This document shows, piece after piece, positions 32,996 to 41,932 of a DNA stretch of 64,000 nucleotides. The first letter of the stretch is position 1. Each line of letters begins with the position of its first letter. Made by a program: the position numbers and the translations under genes. The notes below the pieces were generated by a model, which was not told where the DNA came from, made no database searches, and was given only the letters and a program-made list of their open reading frames with translations. This stretch comes from an uncultured Aquimarina sp. (GTDB lineage: Bacteria > Bacteroidota > Bacteroidia > Flavobacteriales > Flavobacteriaceae), in contig NZ_CANLYD010000013.1 of assembly GCF_947495315.1 (NCBI RefSeq), forward strand, positions 62,001-126,000, in the 5' to 3' direction.

Positions 32996-33883
32996 ATGAA
33001 AAACATAGCAGTAATCGGAGCAGGAACCATGGGAAATGGTATTGCCCATACTTTTGCACAAAAAGGATTTAAAGTTCAACTAATTGACATCTCTCAGCAA
33101 TCTTTGGACAAAGGGTTAGCGACCATCACGAAGAACCTGGACAGGATGATTGCTAAAGAGAAAATTTCTGAAGCTGATAAAGAAGCAACGCTTGGAAATA
33201 TTTCTACTTATACTAATATCAAAGAAGGTGTCGAATATGCAGGTCTTGTTGTAGAAGCAGCCACTGAAAATATTGACCTAAAACTAAAAATATTTAAAGA
33301 TTTAAGTGAAGCTTGTTCGGAAGATACGATCCTGGCGACAAACACTTCTTCTATCTCTATCACTCAGATTGCTGCGGTTACCCAAAGACCAGATATGGTG
33401 ATTGGTATGCATTTTATGAACCCTGTTCCTATTATGAAATTAGTAGAGATCATTAGAGGATACAACACATCAGATGAAGTTACTAATACGATCATGGAAA
33501 TGTCTAAAACTTTAGGAAAAGTTCCTGTGGAAGTAAATGACTATCCTGGATTTGTAGCTAACAGAATCCTAATGCCAATGATCAATGAATCTATTGAAAC
33601 TTTATACAATGGTGTTGCCGGAGTTTCTGAGATTGACACGGTAATGAAATTAGGGATGGCGCATCCTATGGGACCATTACAATTAGCAGATTTTATTGGA
33701 TTGGATGTATGTCTTTCTATACTTAATGTAATGTATGATGGTTTCAAAAATCCTAAATACGCACCTTGCCCTTTATTGGTCAATATGGTAATGGCTGGAA
33801 AGCTTGGAGTAAAAAGTGGTGAAGGTTTTTATGATTACTCAGAAAGCAGAAAAGCGGAAAAAGTAGCGAAGCAGTTTGTGTAG
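32996..33883 (+). CDS. 3-hydroxybutyryl-CoA dehydrogenase
   Basis: A 295-aa NAD-dependent 3-hydroxyacyl-CoA dehydrogenase that interconverts acetoacetyl-CoA and 3-hydroxybutyryl-CoA. The Rossmann motif VIGAGTMGNGIAHTFA, the acyl-CoA-binding NTSSISITQIA segment, the catalytic MHFMNPVPIM histidine, and a C-terminal domain with PGFVANRILMPMINE and PMGPLQLADFIGLD are all present. Length is typical of the single-function enzyme rather than FadB. It may feed butyrate, fatty-acid or aromatic-acid catabolism; no partner genes are adjacent. Confidence 0.93.
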   Translation: MKNIAVIGAGTMGNGIAHTFAQKGFKVQLIDISQQSLDKGLATITKNLDRMIAKEKISEADKEATLGNISTYTNIKEGVEYAGLVVEAATENIDLKLKIFKDLSEACSEDTILATNTSSISITQIAAVTQRPDMVIGMHFMNPVPIMKLVEIIRGYNTSDEVTNTIMEMSKTLGKVPVEVNDYPGFVANRILMPMINESIETLYNGVAGVSEIDTVMKLGMAHPMGPLQLADFIGLDVCLSILNVMYDGFKNPKYAPCPLLVNMVMAGKLGVKSGEGFYDYSESRKAEKVAKQFV

Positions 33884-33929
33884 AGGTATTTTTAGTTGAT
33901 GGTTTATGGAAAAATAATAAATTTACTAT

Positions 33930-34535
33930 ATGAAGGTGTTTCTCTCTATTACAATAATAGTATTATTTTCTCTATTCTGTAAGACAGAAGATACAATCAC
34001 GTTGAAGGATAAAGCTTCAATACAAACTCAGGATAAGTATGCCAAATACGATGCTCTTTTTAACAAACATCAGGAATTTATTGCAAAAGATTTTGACTTT
34101 CCGGTAGGCAAACCAAATGGGCGTAGTTATTATAACGCTCAAAAGTTTAGAACAAATAATCATTTGGGTGATGACTGGAACGGTGTTGGTGGCGGTAACT
34201 CTGACCTTGGTGATACTATTTATTCAATTGCTAATGGCTATGTATCTTTTGCAGAAGATATTGATGGTGGTTGGGGAAATGTAATACGTATCATTCATCA
34301 ATACAAAGGCAACTATTATGAATCTGTGTATGCTCATTGTCAAACCATCAAAATAAAAAAAGGAGACTTTGTTAAAAAAGGAATGTCGATAGCAACTATA
34401 GGAAATGCAAACGGGCAATATTTAGCGCATTTGCATCTGGAACTTAGAGATGATATCTTTATGGATATCGGTGGCGGATATTCAGAAAACACAGAAGGAT
34501 ATTTAGATCCTACAAAATTTATAAATGAGAATTAA
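33930..34535 (+). CDS. M23 family metallopeptidase (LytM-like)
   Basis: A 201-aa exported peptidase-like protein. The signal sequence (MKVFLSITIIVLFSLFC) resembles a lipoprotein signal, but Phe at -1 is unusual. The catalytic zinc pattern is HLGDDW (H-x3-D) with a later HLHLELRD motif, and YAHCQTIKIKKGDFVKKG lies between. It may cut peptidoglycan crosslinks. It ends in a TAATG overlap with the DUF1015 gene, so the two are probably translated together, although no shared function is known. Confidence 0.88.
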   Translation: MKVFLSITIIVLFSLFCKTEDTITLKDKASIQTQDKYAKYDALFNKHQEFIAKDFDFPVGKPNGRSYYNAQKFRTNNHLGDDWNGVGGGNSDLGDTIYSIANGYVSFAEDIDGGWGNVIRIIHQYKGNYYESVYAHCQTIKIKKGDFVKKGMSIATIGNANGQYLAHLHLELRDDIFMDIGGGYSENTEGYLDPTKFINEN

Positions 34536-35773
34536 TGGCAAAAATAAATCCATTCAGAGCAGTTCGTCCTACACGAGATAAAGTAAGTTTGATCGCTTCA
34601 CGTTCTTATCAAAGTTATACTCCTGTAGAAAGAGATTCTAGAATGGATTATAACCCCTATTCTTTTTTACACATTGTCAATCCAGGTTATAAGTATCACA
34701 AAGAAATTTCGGGAGAAGAGCGTTATAAACTGGTTCGCAATCGATATTTAGAATTTAAAGAAGATGAGATTTTTATGCAAGATGAAACTCCTTGTTTCTA
34801 TATATATAAAATTGTGAATCGTGAAAAAGAATCCTTCTCTGGTATTATTGCAGCCGCAAGTGCAGAGGATTATGAAAACGATATCATCAAAAAACATGAA
34901 GATACTTTATCAGATCGGGAGACCACTTTCAAACAATATCTAAAAACGGTAGGATTTAATGCAGAACCTGTACTTCTTACCTATCCAGATAATGACATAA
35001 TCGCTCAAATAATTAAAAACGTTGCTCAAGAAAGAGCAGAATATGAATTTACAACTACCTACCGTGACACGCACTATGTATGGAAAGTGGATGATAAAAA
35101 AAGTATTGAAAAAATTCAATCTGCCTTTGATACAATGAAAACTATCTATATTGCAGATGGACATCATAGATCTGCCTCTTCTTATTTATTAGCAAAGGAT
35201 CTAGCATCCGACAACTCAGAACATCAAGGTACAGAACCATACAACTTTTTCATGAGTTATCTGATCCCTGAATCAGACCTCAGAATATATGAATTCAACA
35301 GATTAATTAAAGATCTTAATGGCTTATCAAAAGAAGAGTTCTTAATTCGACTAGATGAATGGTTCAGAATAGAAAATCGAGGGATCGAAGTATACAAACC
35401 GTCACAACCACATCATTTCAGTATGTATCTTGATGGTGAGTTTTACTCTTTATACCTTAGAAAAACAATCTATGAATTCACGAATGCCTTAGAAGAATTA
35501 GATGCGCAGATTCTATTTAAAACTGTATTAGATCCTATTCTTGGCATTAAAGATCTCAGAACTGACAATCGGATAGAGTATTCTCATGGAAAGAATGATA
35601 TTGTATATGTAAAAAGTAAAATTGATCAAGGAGAATTCGAAGTTGGTTTTGGATTATTCCCAGCCGCTGTAGAACAAATCAAAAAGATAGCTGATCAAGG
35701 ATTGAAGATGCCACCTAAAAGTACCTATATCGAACCAAAATTGAGAAGTGGTATCACGATTTATGAATTCTGA
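34535..35773 (+). CDS. DUF1015 family protein
   Basis: A 412-aa protein of the DUF1015 family, which includes putative SpoOJ/ParA-like or kinase-associated proteins and has been proposed to be a hydroxypyruvate or aminotransferase-like enzyme. The N-terminal INPFRAVRPTRDKVSLIASR, the central YIADGHHRSASSYLLA block near residue 208 and the C-terminal GFGLFPAAVEQIKKIADQG are characteristic. The length is normal. It starts in a 1-bp overlap with the M23 gene. Confidence 0.88.
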   Translation: MAKINPFRAVRPTRDKVSLIASRSYQSYTPVERDSRMDYNPYSFLHIVNPGYKYHKEISGEERYKLVRNRYLEFKEDEIFMQDETPCFYIYKIVNREKESFSGIIAAASAEDYENDIIKKHEDTLSDRETTFKQYLKTVGFNAEPVLLTYPDNDIIAQIIKNVAQERAEYEFTTTYRDTHYVWKVDDKKSIEKIQSAFDTMKTIYIADGHHRSASSYLLAKDLASDNSEHQGTEPYNFFMSYLIPESDLRIYEFNRLIKDLNGLSKEEFLIRLDEWFRIENRGIEVYKPSQPHHFSMYLDGEFYSLYLRKTIYEFTNALEELDAQILFKTVLDPILGIKDLRTDNRIEYSHGKNDIVYVKSKIDQGEFEVGFGLFPAAVEQIKKIADQGLKMPPKSTYIEPKLRSGITIYEF

Positions 35774-35819
35774 AATTAGAAATTAAGGATAACCTCTTAA
35801 AAAGCATCATCCCAACTCT

Positions 35820-35862
35820 TTCTTCAAAGGAAGGTAATTAAAAAAGTGCGTCCTTTGAAGGA
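35820..35862 (+). terminator. Hairpin after the DUF1015 gene
   Basis: Arms CTTCAAAGGA and TCCTTTGAAG are perfect over 10 bp but enclose a 19-nt loop, and no clean T-run follows. It may terminate transcription or be a short palindromic repeat. Confidence 0.35.
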
Positions 35863-35972
35863 AAATATAGAAGTATATTATAGGTGATAAATTCAAAAAA
35901 AATAAGCTAAAGTATTAATATTATCTCCTTTCACTAAAATCAACATTACAATTCAGTTTTTGTAAATTTAGG

Positions 35973-35980
35973 TATCTTTG
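35973..35980 (+). promoter_or_regulatory. -7 promoter element (TATCTTTG) for yggS
   Basis: An exact TAnnTTTG match only 6 bp before the ATG at 35987. The transcript would start near the start codon, which suggests a leaderless or nearly leaderless mRNA. Confidence 0.6.
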
Positions 35981-35986
35981 CACCTT

Positions 35987-36652
35987 ATGAATTCTATCGA
36001 GGAAAACCTAAAACACATACGCAAAACGATTCCTAAAGAGGTAACTCTTGTAGCTGTATCTAAAACTAAGCCTGTTTCAGATTTATTAGAAGCTTATCAA
36101 GCCGGACAAAGAATTTTTGGAGAAAATAAGATTCAGGAAATGACCCAAAAATGGGAAAAAATGCCTAAGGATATTTCCTGGCATATGATAGGTCATGTAC
36201 AGACTAATAAAGTAAAGTTCATGGCGCCATATGTAGATACTATTCATGCTGTTGACAGTTTTAAGCTTTTAAAAGAAATCAATAAACAAGCTATCAAAAA
36301 TGATAGAACAATCAATTGCCTATTACAGATCAAAATAGCTCAGGAAGAAAGTAAATTTGGACTTAATACTAACGAAGCCATTGATTTATTGAATTCTCAA
36401 GAGGTTAAATCACTTGCTAATATTAACATTACAGGATTAATGGGAATGGCAACCTTTACTGATAATAAAGAACAAATCAAAAACGAATTTAACAGCATAC
36501 AATCCTTTTTTGAAAAACTTAAAACTGATCATCCTACATTAAAAACACTATCAATTGGAATGAGTGGAGACTACCAACTTGCAATAGAATGTGGTAGTAC
36601 CATGGTACGCATAGGAAGTTCTATTTTTGGTGCAAGAAATTATAGTCATTAA
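35987..36652 (+). CDS. yggS: YggS family pyridoxal-phosphate homeostasis protein
   Basis: A 221-aa PLP-binding TIM-barrel protein that helps maintain vitamin B6 and amino-acid pools. The PLP-lysine region LVAVSKTKPVSDLLEAYQAG, the FGENKIQEM motif, WHMIGHVQTNKVKF and the C-terminal LSIGMSGDYQLAIECGSTMVRIGSSIFG are intact. The ATG MNSIEENL is used. A TTG 9 bp upstream would lie in the -7 promoter element. Confidence 0.93.
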   Translation: MNSIEENLKHIRKTIPKEVTLVAVSKTKPVSDLLEAYQAGQRIFGENKIQEMTQKWEKMPKDISWHMIGHVQTNKVKFMAPYVDTIHAVDSFKLLKEINKQAIKNDRTINCLLQIKIAQEESKFGLNTNEAIDLLNSQEVKSLANINITGLMGMATFTDNKEQIKNEFNSIQSFFEKLKTDHPTLKTLSIGMSGDYQLAIECGSTMVRIGSSIFGARNYSH

Positions 36653-36712
36653 AAAATGTTACTTTAGGTCGAGAAATAAACTAATATATAAAGACTACCC
36701 CACCAGAAAAGA

Positions 36713-38104
36713 ATGATGTACGCAATTTTAGATATAGAAACCACAGGAGGAAAATATAATGAAGAAGGAATCACAGAAATTGCGATCTACAAATTTGACG
36801 GCCATAAAGTAGTCGATCAATTCATTAGTTTAATTAATCCAGAAAAGCCGATACAACCCTTTGTGGTTAACTTAACAGGAATAAATAATAAAATGCTTCG
36901 TAATGCTCCTAAATTTTACGAAGTAGCTAAAAGAATTGTTGAAATCACCACAGATTGCATTATCGTGGCACATAATGCATCTTTCGACTATAGAATTTTA
37001 AGAACTGAATTTAATAGACTTGGTTTTGATTTTGAACGCCAGTCACTCTGTACAGTAGAACTCTCTCAAAAACTGATTCCTGATCAAAAATCATATAGTC
37101 TCGGAAAATTAGTTCGTAGTTTAGGAATTGCAATTTCAGATAGACATAGAGCTACTGGGGATGCACAAGCTACTGTAAAACTCTTTAAACTACTCTTATC
37201 CAAGGATGTAGAAAAAAACATTCTTAAAGAAACTGTCCGCTTGGACACTAAGAAAAAAGTAGACGATAAACTGCTTAAACTTATCGAGAATGTTCCATCA
37301 ACAACAGGAGTCTATTATATGCACCGAGAAGATGGCACCATAATCTATATTGGAAAAAGTAAAAACATTAAAAAACGAGTTACTCAGCATTTCACTAATG
37401 ATAATAGAAAATCAAAAAATATTCAGGAAGAAGTAGCAAATGTAACTTACGAAATTACTGGCAGCGAATTATTAGCGCTTTTAAAAGAAAATGAAGAGAT
37501 AAAACTTAACAGACCCAAATATAATCGATCACTTAAAAGAACCAAATTTGATCAGGCATTATATCAATTTACAGATAGCAATGGTTATATAAATCTACAA
37601 GTGAACAAAGTTGATAGACGTAAATCTAGTATTACAACATTTACGAATAGACAGCAGGCTAAATCTTTTATGTATCGATGGACTGAAGAATATAACCTAT
37701 GTCTAAAGTTAATGGGGTTAGATAAAGGAAAAGAAAATTGTTTTAATCATACTATTAAACAGTGTAATGGCGCGTGTATTGAAAATGAATCTATTGAGGA
37801 TTATAATAAACGTGTACAAGAATTTATTTCTGATCATTCCTTTGAAAATAAAGACATGATCGTGATTGATCGTGGTCGCGATATCGATGAGCAAAGTGTA
37901 ATACTAATAGAAGATGGCGAGTTTAAAGGAATCGGATATTTTAATCTTAATCATCAGATTAACAATATTGATATCCTAAGATCTATTATTGCTCCTATGG
38001 GTCACAATCCCGATGCGCAACACATTATTCAAAGTTATGTGCGGCAGCATAAAAAGCTAAAGATAGTTGCATTGGATAAAAATAAAACCGATTCAAAGGA
38101 GTAA
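36713..38104 (+). CDS. DnaQ-like exonuclease fused to a GIY-YIG (UvrC-like) nuclease
   Basis: A 463-aa two-domain nuclease. The N-terminal DEDDh exonuclease covers about 1-165, with AILDIETTGG, VAHNASFDYRIL and HRATGDAQATVKL. A UvrC-type GIY-YIG domain follows at about 195-275, with TTGVYYMHREDGTIIYIGKS, and the C-terminal part contains a Cys-rich NCFNHTIKQCNGAC region like that of UvrC. Such fusions are common in Bacteroidota and Actinobacteria and are thought to act in DNA repair. A second ATG 3 bp downstream is equally possible as the start. Confidence 0.88.
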   Translation: MMYAILDIETTGGKYNEEGITEIAIYKFDGHKVVDQFISLINPEKPIQPFVVNLTGINNKMLRNAPKFYEVAKRIVEITTDCIIVAHNASFDYRILRTEFNRLGFDFERQSLCTVELSQKLIPDQKSYSLGKLVRSLGIAISDRHRATGDAQATVKLFKLLLSKDVEKNILKETVRLDTKKKVDDKLLKLIENVPSTTGVYYMHREDGTIIYIGKSKNIKKRVTQHFTNDNRKSKNIQEEVANVTYEITGSELLALLKENEEIKLNRPKYNRSLKRTKFDQALYQFTDSNGYINLQVNKVDRRKSSITTFTNRQQAKSFMYRWTEEYNLCLKLMGLDKGKENCFNHTIKQCNGACIENESIEDYNKRVQEFISDHSFENKDMIVIDRGRDIDEQSVILIEDGEFKGIGYFNLNHQINNIDILRSIIAPMGHNPDAQHIIQSYVRQHKKLKIVALDKNKTDSKE

Positions 38105-38152
38105 CATTTCTATCATAAAAGCTACTAAATATTATATACCAAATTACATTCA

Positions 38153-40123
38153 ATGCATCAGTCCTTTTTTTCTGTTTTTTTTCTATTACTTTCCTTTTTA
38201 AGCATCGCTCAAGAAAATTACAACTACAAAAACCTGGTCGTAAGCGAAGCTGATTTAAAAGGAACTCGCTACGAAAACGACACTACAGCTAACGCCTTTT
38301 ATATATATGAAAAAGGTTTTAGTAGAATAGAAAATGGTGGAAACTATAATTTATTAACGGACTATAGTGGAAAAATTAAAATTCTTAATAAAGAAGGGTT
38401 TGATAAAAGTACAATAGAGGTCTTTTTATACAGAAATAAGAGTAGAAAAGAAATCCTTAGAAATCTTATTGCATTTACTCATAATCTGGAAAATGGTAAA
38501 ATCATAAAAACGAAACTCGAAGAAGACAAAGTATATAGAGAAAAATATGATGAGCATTATACATTAGTGAAATTCACTTTCCCTAATGTGAAACCTGGTT
38601 CAGTTATTACGTATTCATATCAAACAGAATCTCCTTTTATTTTTAATTTCAACGGATGGGATTTTCAGGATGACATCCCCAAAATGTATAGTGAATGTAT
38701 TGCAGATCTTCCTGGAAATTACGTCTACAATATTAGATTAGTTGGTCCACTAAAGCTAGATGTAGAAGAAAGTTCCATAAAAAAAGAATGCATTGAACTA
38801 AGTAATAGCGCTACAGCAGATTGTGCCCATAATCAATATATTATGAAGAACATTCCTGCCTTTAAAAAAGAAAAGTTTATGACTGCCAAGAAAAATTACT
38901 TTTCTCGTGTAGAATATGAACTCAAAGAATATAAAGGTTTTGATGGAGTTAATAAAAAATATACCGAAACCTGGAAAAACGTAGATAAGGAACTTAGAAC
39001 CGAAAAAACAATTGGACTACAACTTAAAAAAGTAAATGCCACTAAAAACATACTTCCTGATACAATAAAAGCAATGCCTATTGGTTTAAGCAAGGCTAAA
39101 GTAATTTATAAATACATTACTGACAACTATACCTGGAACGAAAAATATCATATTTTCAGAGATGTTGAAATAAAAGAAATAATAAAGTCTAAAGTTGGAA
39201 ATGTAGCAGAAATGAATATTCTTCTACATAACATATATAAGGAACAAGGGTTTGCCGTAAAACCTGTTTTATTATCGACTAGAAATAATGGATATGCTAC
39301 CAAAATTCACCCTGTACTTACTGATTTTAACTACTTAATCATTCAATTAGTAATCAATCAGGAAACTTATTTACTAGATGCGACAGAAAAAACTTTAGCA
39401 TTTGGTCAAATTCCTTTTAGATGTTTAAATCAATATGCTCGCCTTTTAGATTTTAAAAATGGAAGTTCTTGGATAGATGTAAAACCCAAAAGTCGTTCAT
39501 CCTACTATTATAGAGAAAAACTTAAATTAACCGATGAGCTAACACTTGAAGGAGTTGCAAAATACACTTATTATGGATATCACGCCAACTCTAAAAGAAA
39601 AGCATTTGATAAAGTATCAGAGGAAAAGTTTTTGGACAGAATTCTGATTCCAGATGAAAACCTTTTTACATCAGGAGCAAATGTGCAAAATCAAAATGAT
39701 GTAGAAAAACCATTTATAGAAGAAATTAATTTTACAAAATCGACAGAAAAGATTGAAGATATCATTTACTTAAAACCATTTACCAAATCATTCTTTAAAG
39801 AAAACCCTTTTAAGCTAAATGAAAGAACCTATCCCGTCGACTTCGGATATAAAGACTCTTATACTTATATCGTTTTAATTGAAATCCCTGATAGCTATCA
39901 GTTTCTGGATATTCCTAAAAATCAAAATTATGCACTTCCAGGAAAATCTGGAAAACTAAGTTTAAACTTTCAACTGCAAGGTAACAAACTACAGATTAAT
40001 CATACCATTACATTTTTATCGTCTTATTACCCTGTAGAATACTATGATTCTTTAAAGGAATTCTTCAATTTAATAGTCGACATGGAAAACAACACTGTAA
40101 TCACGATAAAAAAAACTAGCTAA
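38153..40123 (+). CDS. DUF3857/transglutaminase-like exported protein
   Basis: A 656-aa protein with a signal peptide (FSVFFLLLSFLSIAQ). DUF3857 covers about 45-210. A transglutaminase-like core lies at about 300-400, with YKYITDNYTWNEKYHIF and VLLSTRNNGYATKIHP, where the usual nucleophilic Cys is replaced in KSKVGNVAEMN. A DUF3858-like beta domain ends the chain. The missing cysteine suggests binding rather than catalysis. The family is frequent beside surface proteins in Bacteroidota, but here it stands alone. Confidence 0.8.
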   Translation: MHQSFFSVFFLLLSFLSIAQENYNYKNLVVSEADLKGTRYENDTTANAFYIYEKGFSRIENGGNYNLLTDYSGKIKILNKEGFDKSTIEVFLYRNKSRKEILRNLIAFTHNLENGKIIKTKLEEDKVYREKYDEHYTLVKFTFPNVKPGSVITYSYQTESPFIFNFNGWDFQDDIPKMYSECIADLPGNYVYNIRLVGPLKLDVEESSIKKECIELSNSATADCAHNQYIMKNIPAFKKEKFMTAKKNYFSRVEYELKEYKGFDGVNKKYTETWKNVDKELRTEKTIGLQLKKVNATKNILPDTIKAMPIGLSKAKVIYKYITDNYTWNEKYHIFRDVEIKEIIKSKVGNVAEMNILLHNIYKEQGFAVKPVLLSTRNNGYATKIHPVLTDFNYLIIQLVINQETYLLDATEKTLAFGQIPFRCLNQYARLLDFKNGSSWIDVKPKSRSSYYYREKLKLTDELTLEGVAKYTYYGYHANSKRKAFDKVSEEKFLDRILIPDENLFTSGANVQNQNDVEKPFIEEINFTKSTEKIEDIIYLKPFTKSFFKENPFKLNERTYPVDFGYKDSYTYIVLIEIPDSYQFLDIPKNQNYALPGKSGKLSLNFQLQGNKLQINHTITFLSSYYPVEYYDSLKEFFNLIVDMENNTVITIKKTS

Positions 40124-40154
40124 TTTTTTAGTATTTTCGTTAAAATAATAAATT

Positions 40155-40991
40155 TTGAATAATCATTCGAAAAACAAAACCTGGAAGCATAAATTACACG
40201 AAGTAATTTATGAAGCTGACACAAAAGCCGGTAAATCTTTTGACTTAATCATTCTTATAATGATTCTAGCAAGTATCGTGCTGGTAATGCTAGAAAGTGT
40301 TTCTTATATAAACGAAAAATATGCTTCATTATTCAATATATTAGAGTGGATTATCACTATCGTATTTACTATCGAATATGTTTTAAGAATTATTACTATT
40401 AGTAAACCAAAGACCTATATTTTTAGTTTTTATGGTATTATTGATCTTTTATCTACCATTCCCAAATACTTATCCATTCTATTTGTAGGTACCCATGCAC
40501 TTGTAGCATTAAGAGCATTGCGTCTATTAAGAGTTTTCAGGATTTTAAAATTGGCTCGTTTTATTGGAGAATCTAATAGCCTGGCAAAGGCGTTAAAAGC
40601 TAGTAGAGCTAAAATATCAGTTTTTTTATTCGCCGTTTTAATAGTTGCCATTATACTGGGAACTGTTATGTATTTAGTCGAAGGTCCTGAACACGGTTTT
40701 AATAGTATTCCTAGAAGTGTATACTGGTGTATAGTTACACTTACTACCGTAGGATATGGAGATATTTCTCCAGAAACACCTTTGGGACAATTAATCGCCT
40801 CTATGGTAATGATATTGGGTTATGGAATCATTGCCGTACCGACTGGTATAGTTAGCGCAGAATACGCTCAACAAGCTAAAGAAAATAAGATAAATCTTAA
40901 CACACAACATTGTGCCAATTGTAATGCAGATAATCATTTAGATGATGCTAAATTCTGCTATAATTGTGGACATACTTTATTTAATGACTAA
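40155..40991 (+). CDS. Voltage-gated-type potassium channel with C-terminal zinc ribbon
   Basis: A 278-aa ion channel with six membrane helices. S4 is basic (RALRLLRVFRILKLARF), the pore loop has the K+ filter TTVGYGD near residue 197, and a final region carries two CxxC pairs (CANC and CYNC), a zinc ribbon not found in typical channels. The frame is closed by a TAA just upstream, so TTG at 40155 is the best start and no ATG lies before S1. Its 3' end overlaps miaA by 8 bp. Confidence 0.88.
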   Translation: MNNHSKNKTWKHKLHEVIYEADTKAGKSFDLIILIMILASIVLVMLESVSYINEKYASLFNILEWIITIVFTIEYVLRIITISKPKTYIFSFYGIIDLLSTIPKYLSILFVGTHALVALRALRLLRVFRILKLARFIGESNSLAKALKASRAKISVFLFAVLIVAIILGTVMYLVEGPEHGFNSIPRSVYWCIVTLTTVGYGDISPETPLGQLIASMVMILGYGIIAVPTGIVSAEYAQQAKENKINLNTQHCANCNADNHLDDAKFCYNCGHTLFND

Positions 40992-41892
40992 TACATTAAT
41001 TGTAGTTGTAGGCCCTACAGCAATAGGAAAAACAAGCTTAAGTATCCAACTAGCGAAGCATTTAAAATGTGAAATTGTTTCTGCAGATAGTAGGCAGTTT
41101 TATAAAGAAATGCGTATTGGCACAGCTGTTCCAAACTCTAATGAACTACAACAAGTCACACATCATTTTATTCAACATAAAAGTATAGAAGAAACTTATT
41201 CTGTAGGTGATTTTGAAAAAGATGCTTTAGATACACTGAACAAACTTTTCGAAAAAAATGAATTTGTGATCTTAGTTGGTGGTTCTGGGTTATATGTGGA
41301 TGCAGTCACCAAAGGATTGGATAGTTTTCCTGAAATATCTGAAGATGTTAGAAAAGCTTTGAATAAGCAATATGATACTGAGGGAATAGAAAGCTTACAG
41401 CAACAATTAAAAACATTAGATCCTGTATATTTCGAAAAAGTAGACATACATAACACACATCGAGTGATGAGGGCTTTAGAAGTCTGTATCAGCAGTGGTA
41501 AGCCTTATTCTTCGTTTATTACTAAAACTCCAAAAAAGCGTCCGTTTAATGTTATTAAAATAGGCATTACTGCAGAAAGATCAATTATCTATGATAGAAT
41601 AAATGAAAGGGTCGACATAATGATTAAAGAAGGGTTACTTGATGAAGTAAAGAGCTTATATTCATATAAATCATTAAACGCATTAAACACTGTGGGTTAT
41701 AAAGAAATTTTCAATTTTATTGAAGGAACCTGGGATCTAGATTTTGCTATTTCTGAAATAAAAAAAAACACCAGACGTTTTGCCAAGAGACAACTTACCT
41801 GGTTTAGAAAAGATCTGGAAATACAATGGTTTGATTATCTATACAATCTTGAATCAATATTATCATATATTAAAAATCGCTATGAAGAATAA
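40984..41892 (+). CDS. miaA: tRNA dimethylallyltransferase
   Basis: A 302-aa enzyme that adds a dimethylallyl group to A37 of tRNAs reading UNN codons. The P-loop GPTAIGKTSLSIQLAKHL, SADSRQFYKEM, GGSGLYVDAVTKGLD and the tRNA-binding TVGYKEIFNFIEG and KKNTRRFAKRQLTWFRKD motifs are all present. The start MTNTLIVVV is used. An in-frame start 42 bp upstream would lie within the channel gene and add non-homologous residues. It overlaps the channel stop by 8 bp. Confidence 0.96.
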   Translation: MTNTLIVVVGPTAIGKTSLSIQLAKHLKCEIVSADSRQFYKEMRIGTAVPNSNELQQVTHHFIQHKSIEETYSVGDFEKDALDTLNKLFEKNEFVILVGGSGLYVDAVTKGLDSFPEISEDVRKALNKQYDTEGIESLQQQLKTLDPVYFEKVDIHNTHRVMRALEVCISSGKPYSSFITKTPKKRPFNVIKIGITAERSIIYDRINERVDIMIKEGLLDEVKSLYSYKSLNALNTVGYKEIFNFIEGTWDLDFAISEIKKNTRRFAKRQLTWFRKDLEIQWFDYLYNLESILSYIKNRYEE

Positions 41893-41904
41893 CTCATAGC
41901 GATT
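41875..41904. terminator. Bidirectional terminator between miaA and the response regulator
   Basis: Perfect 11-bp arms AATCGCTATGA and TCATAGCGATT with an 8-nt loop overlap the last codons of miaA, with T-rich flanks on both sides. It serves two convergent transcripts. Confidence 0.8.
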
Positions 41905-41932
41905 TTATATATAATTAGTTACCGTTCGTTAC

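Noticed and set aside
33930..34000. Lipobox in the M23 peptidase signal
   Set aside because: The residue before the cysteine is Phe, which does not fit lipoprotein signal peptidase preference, so lipidation is left open.
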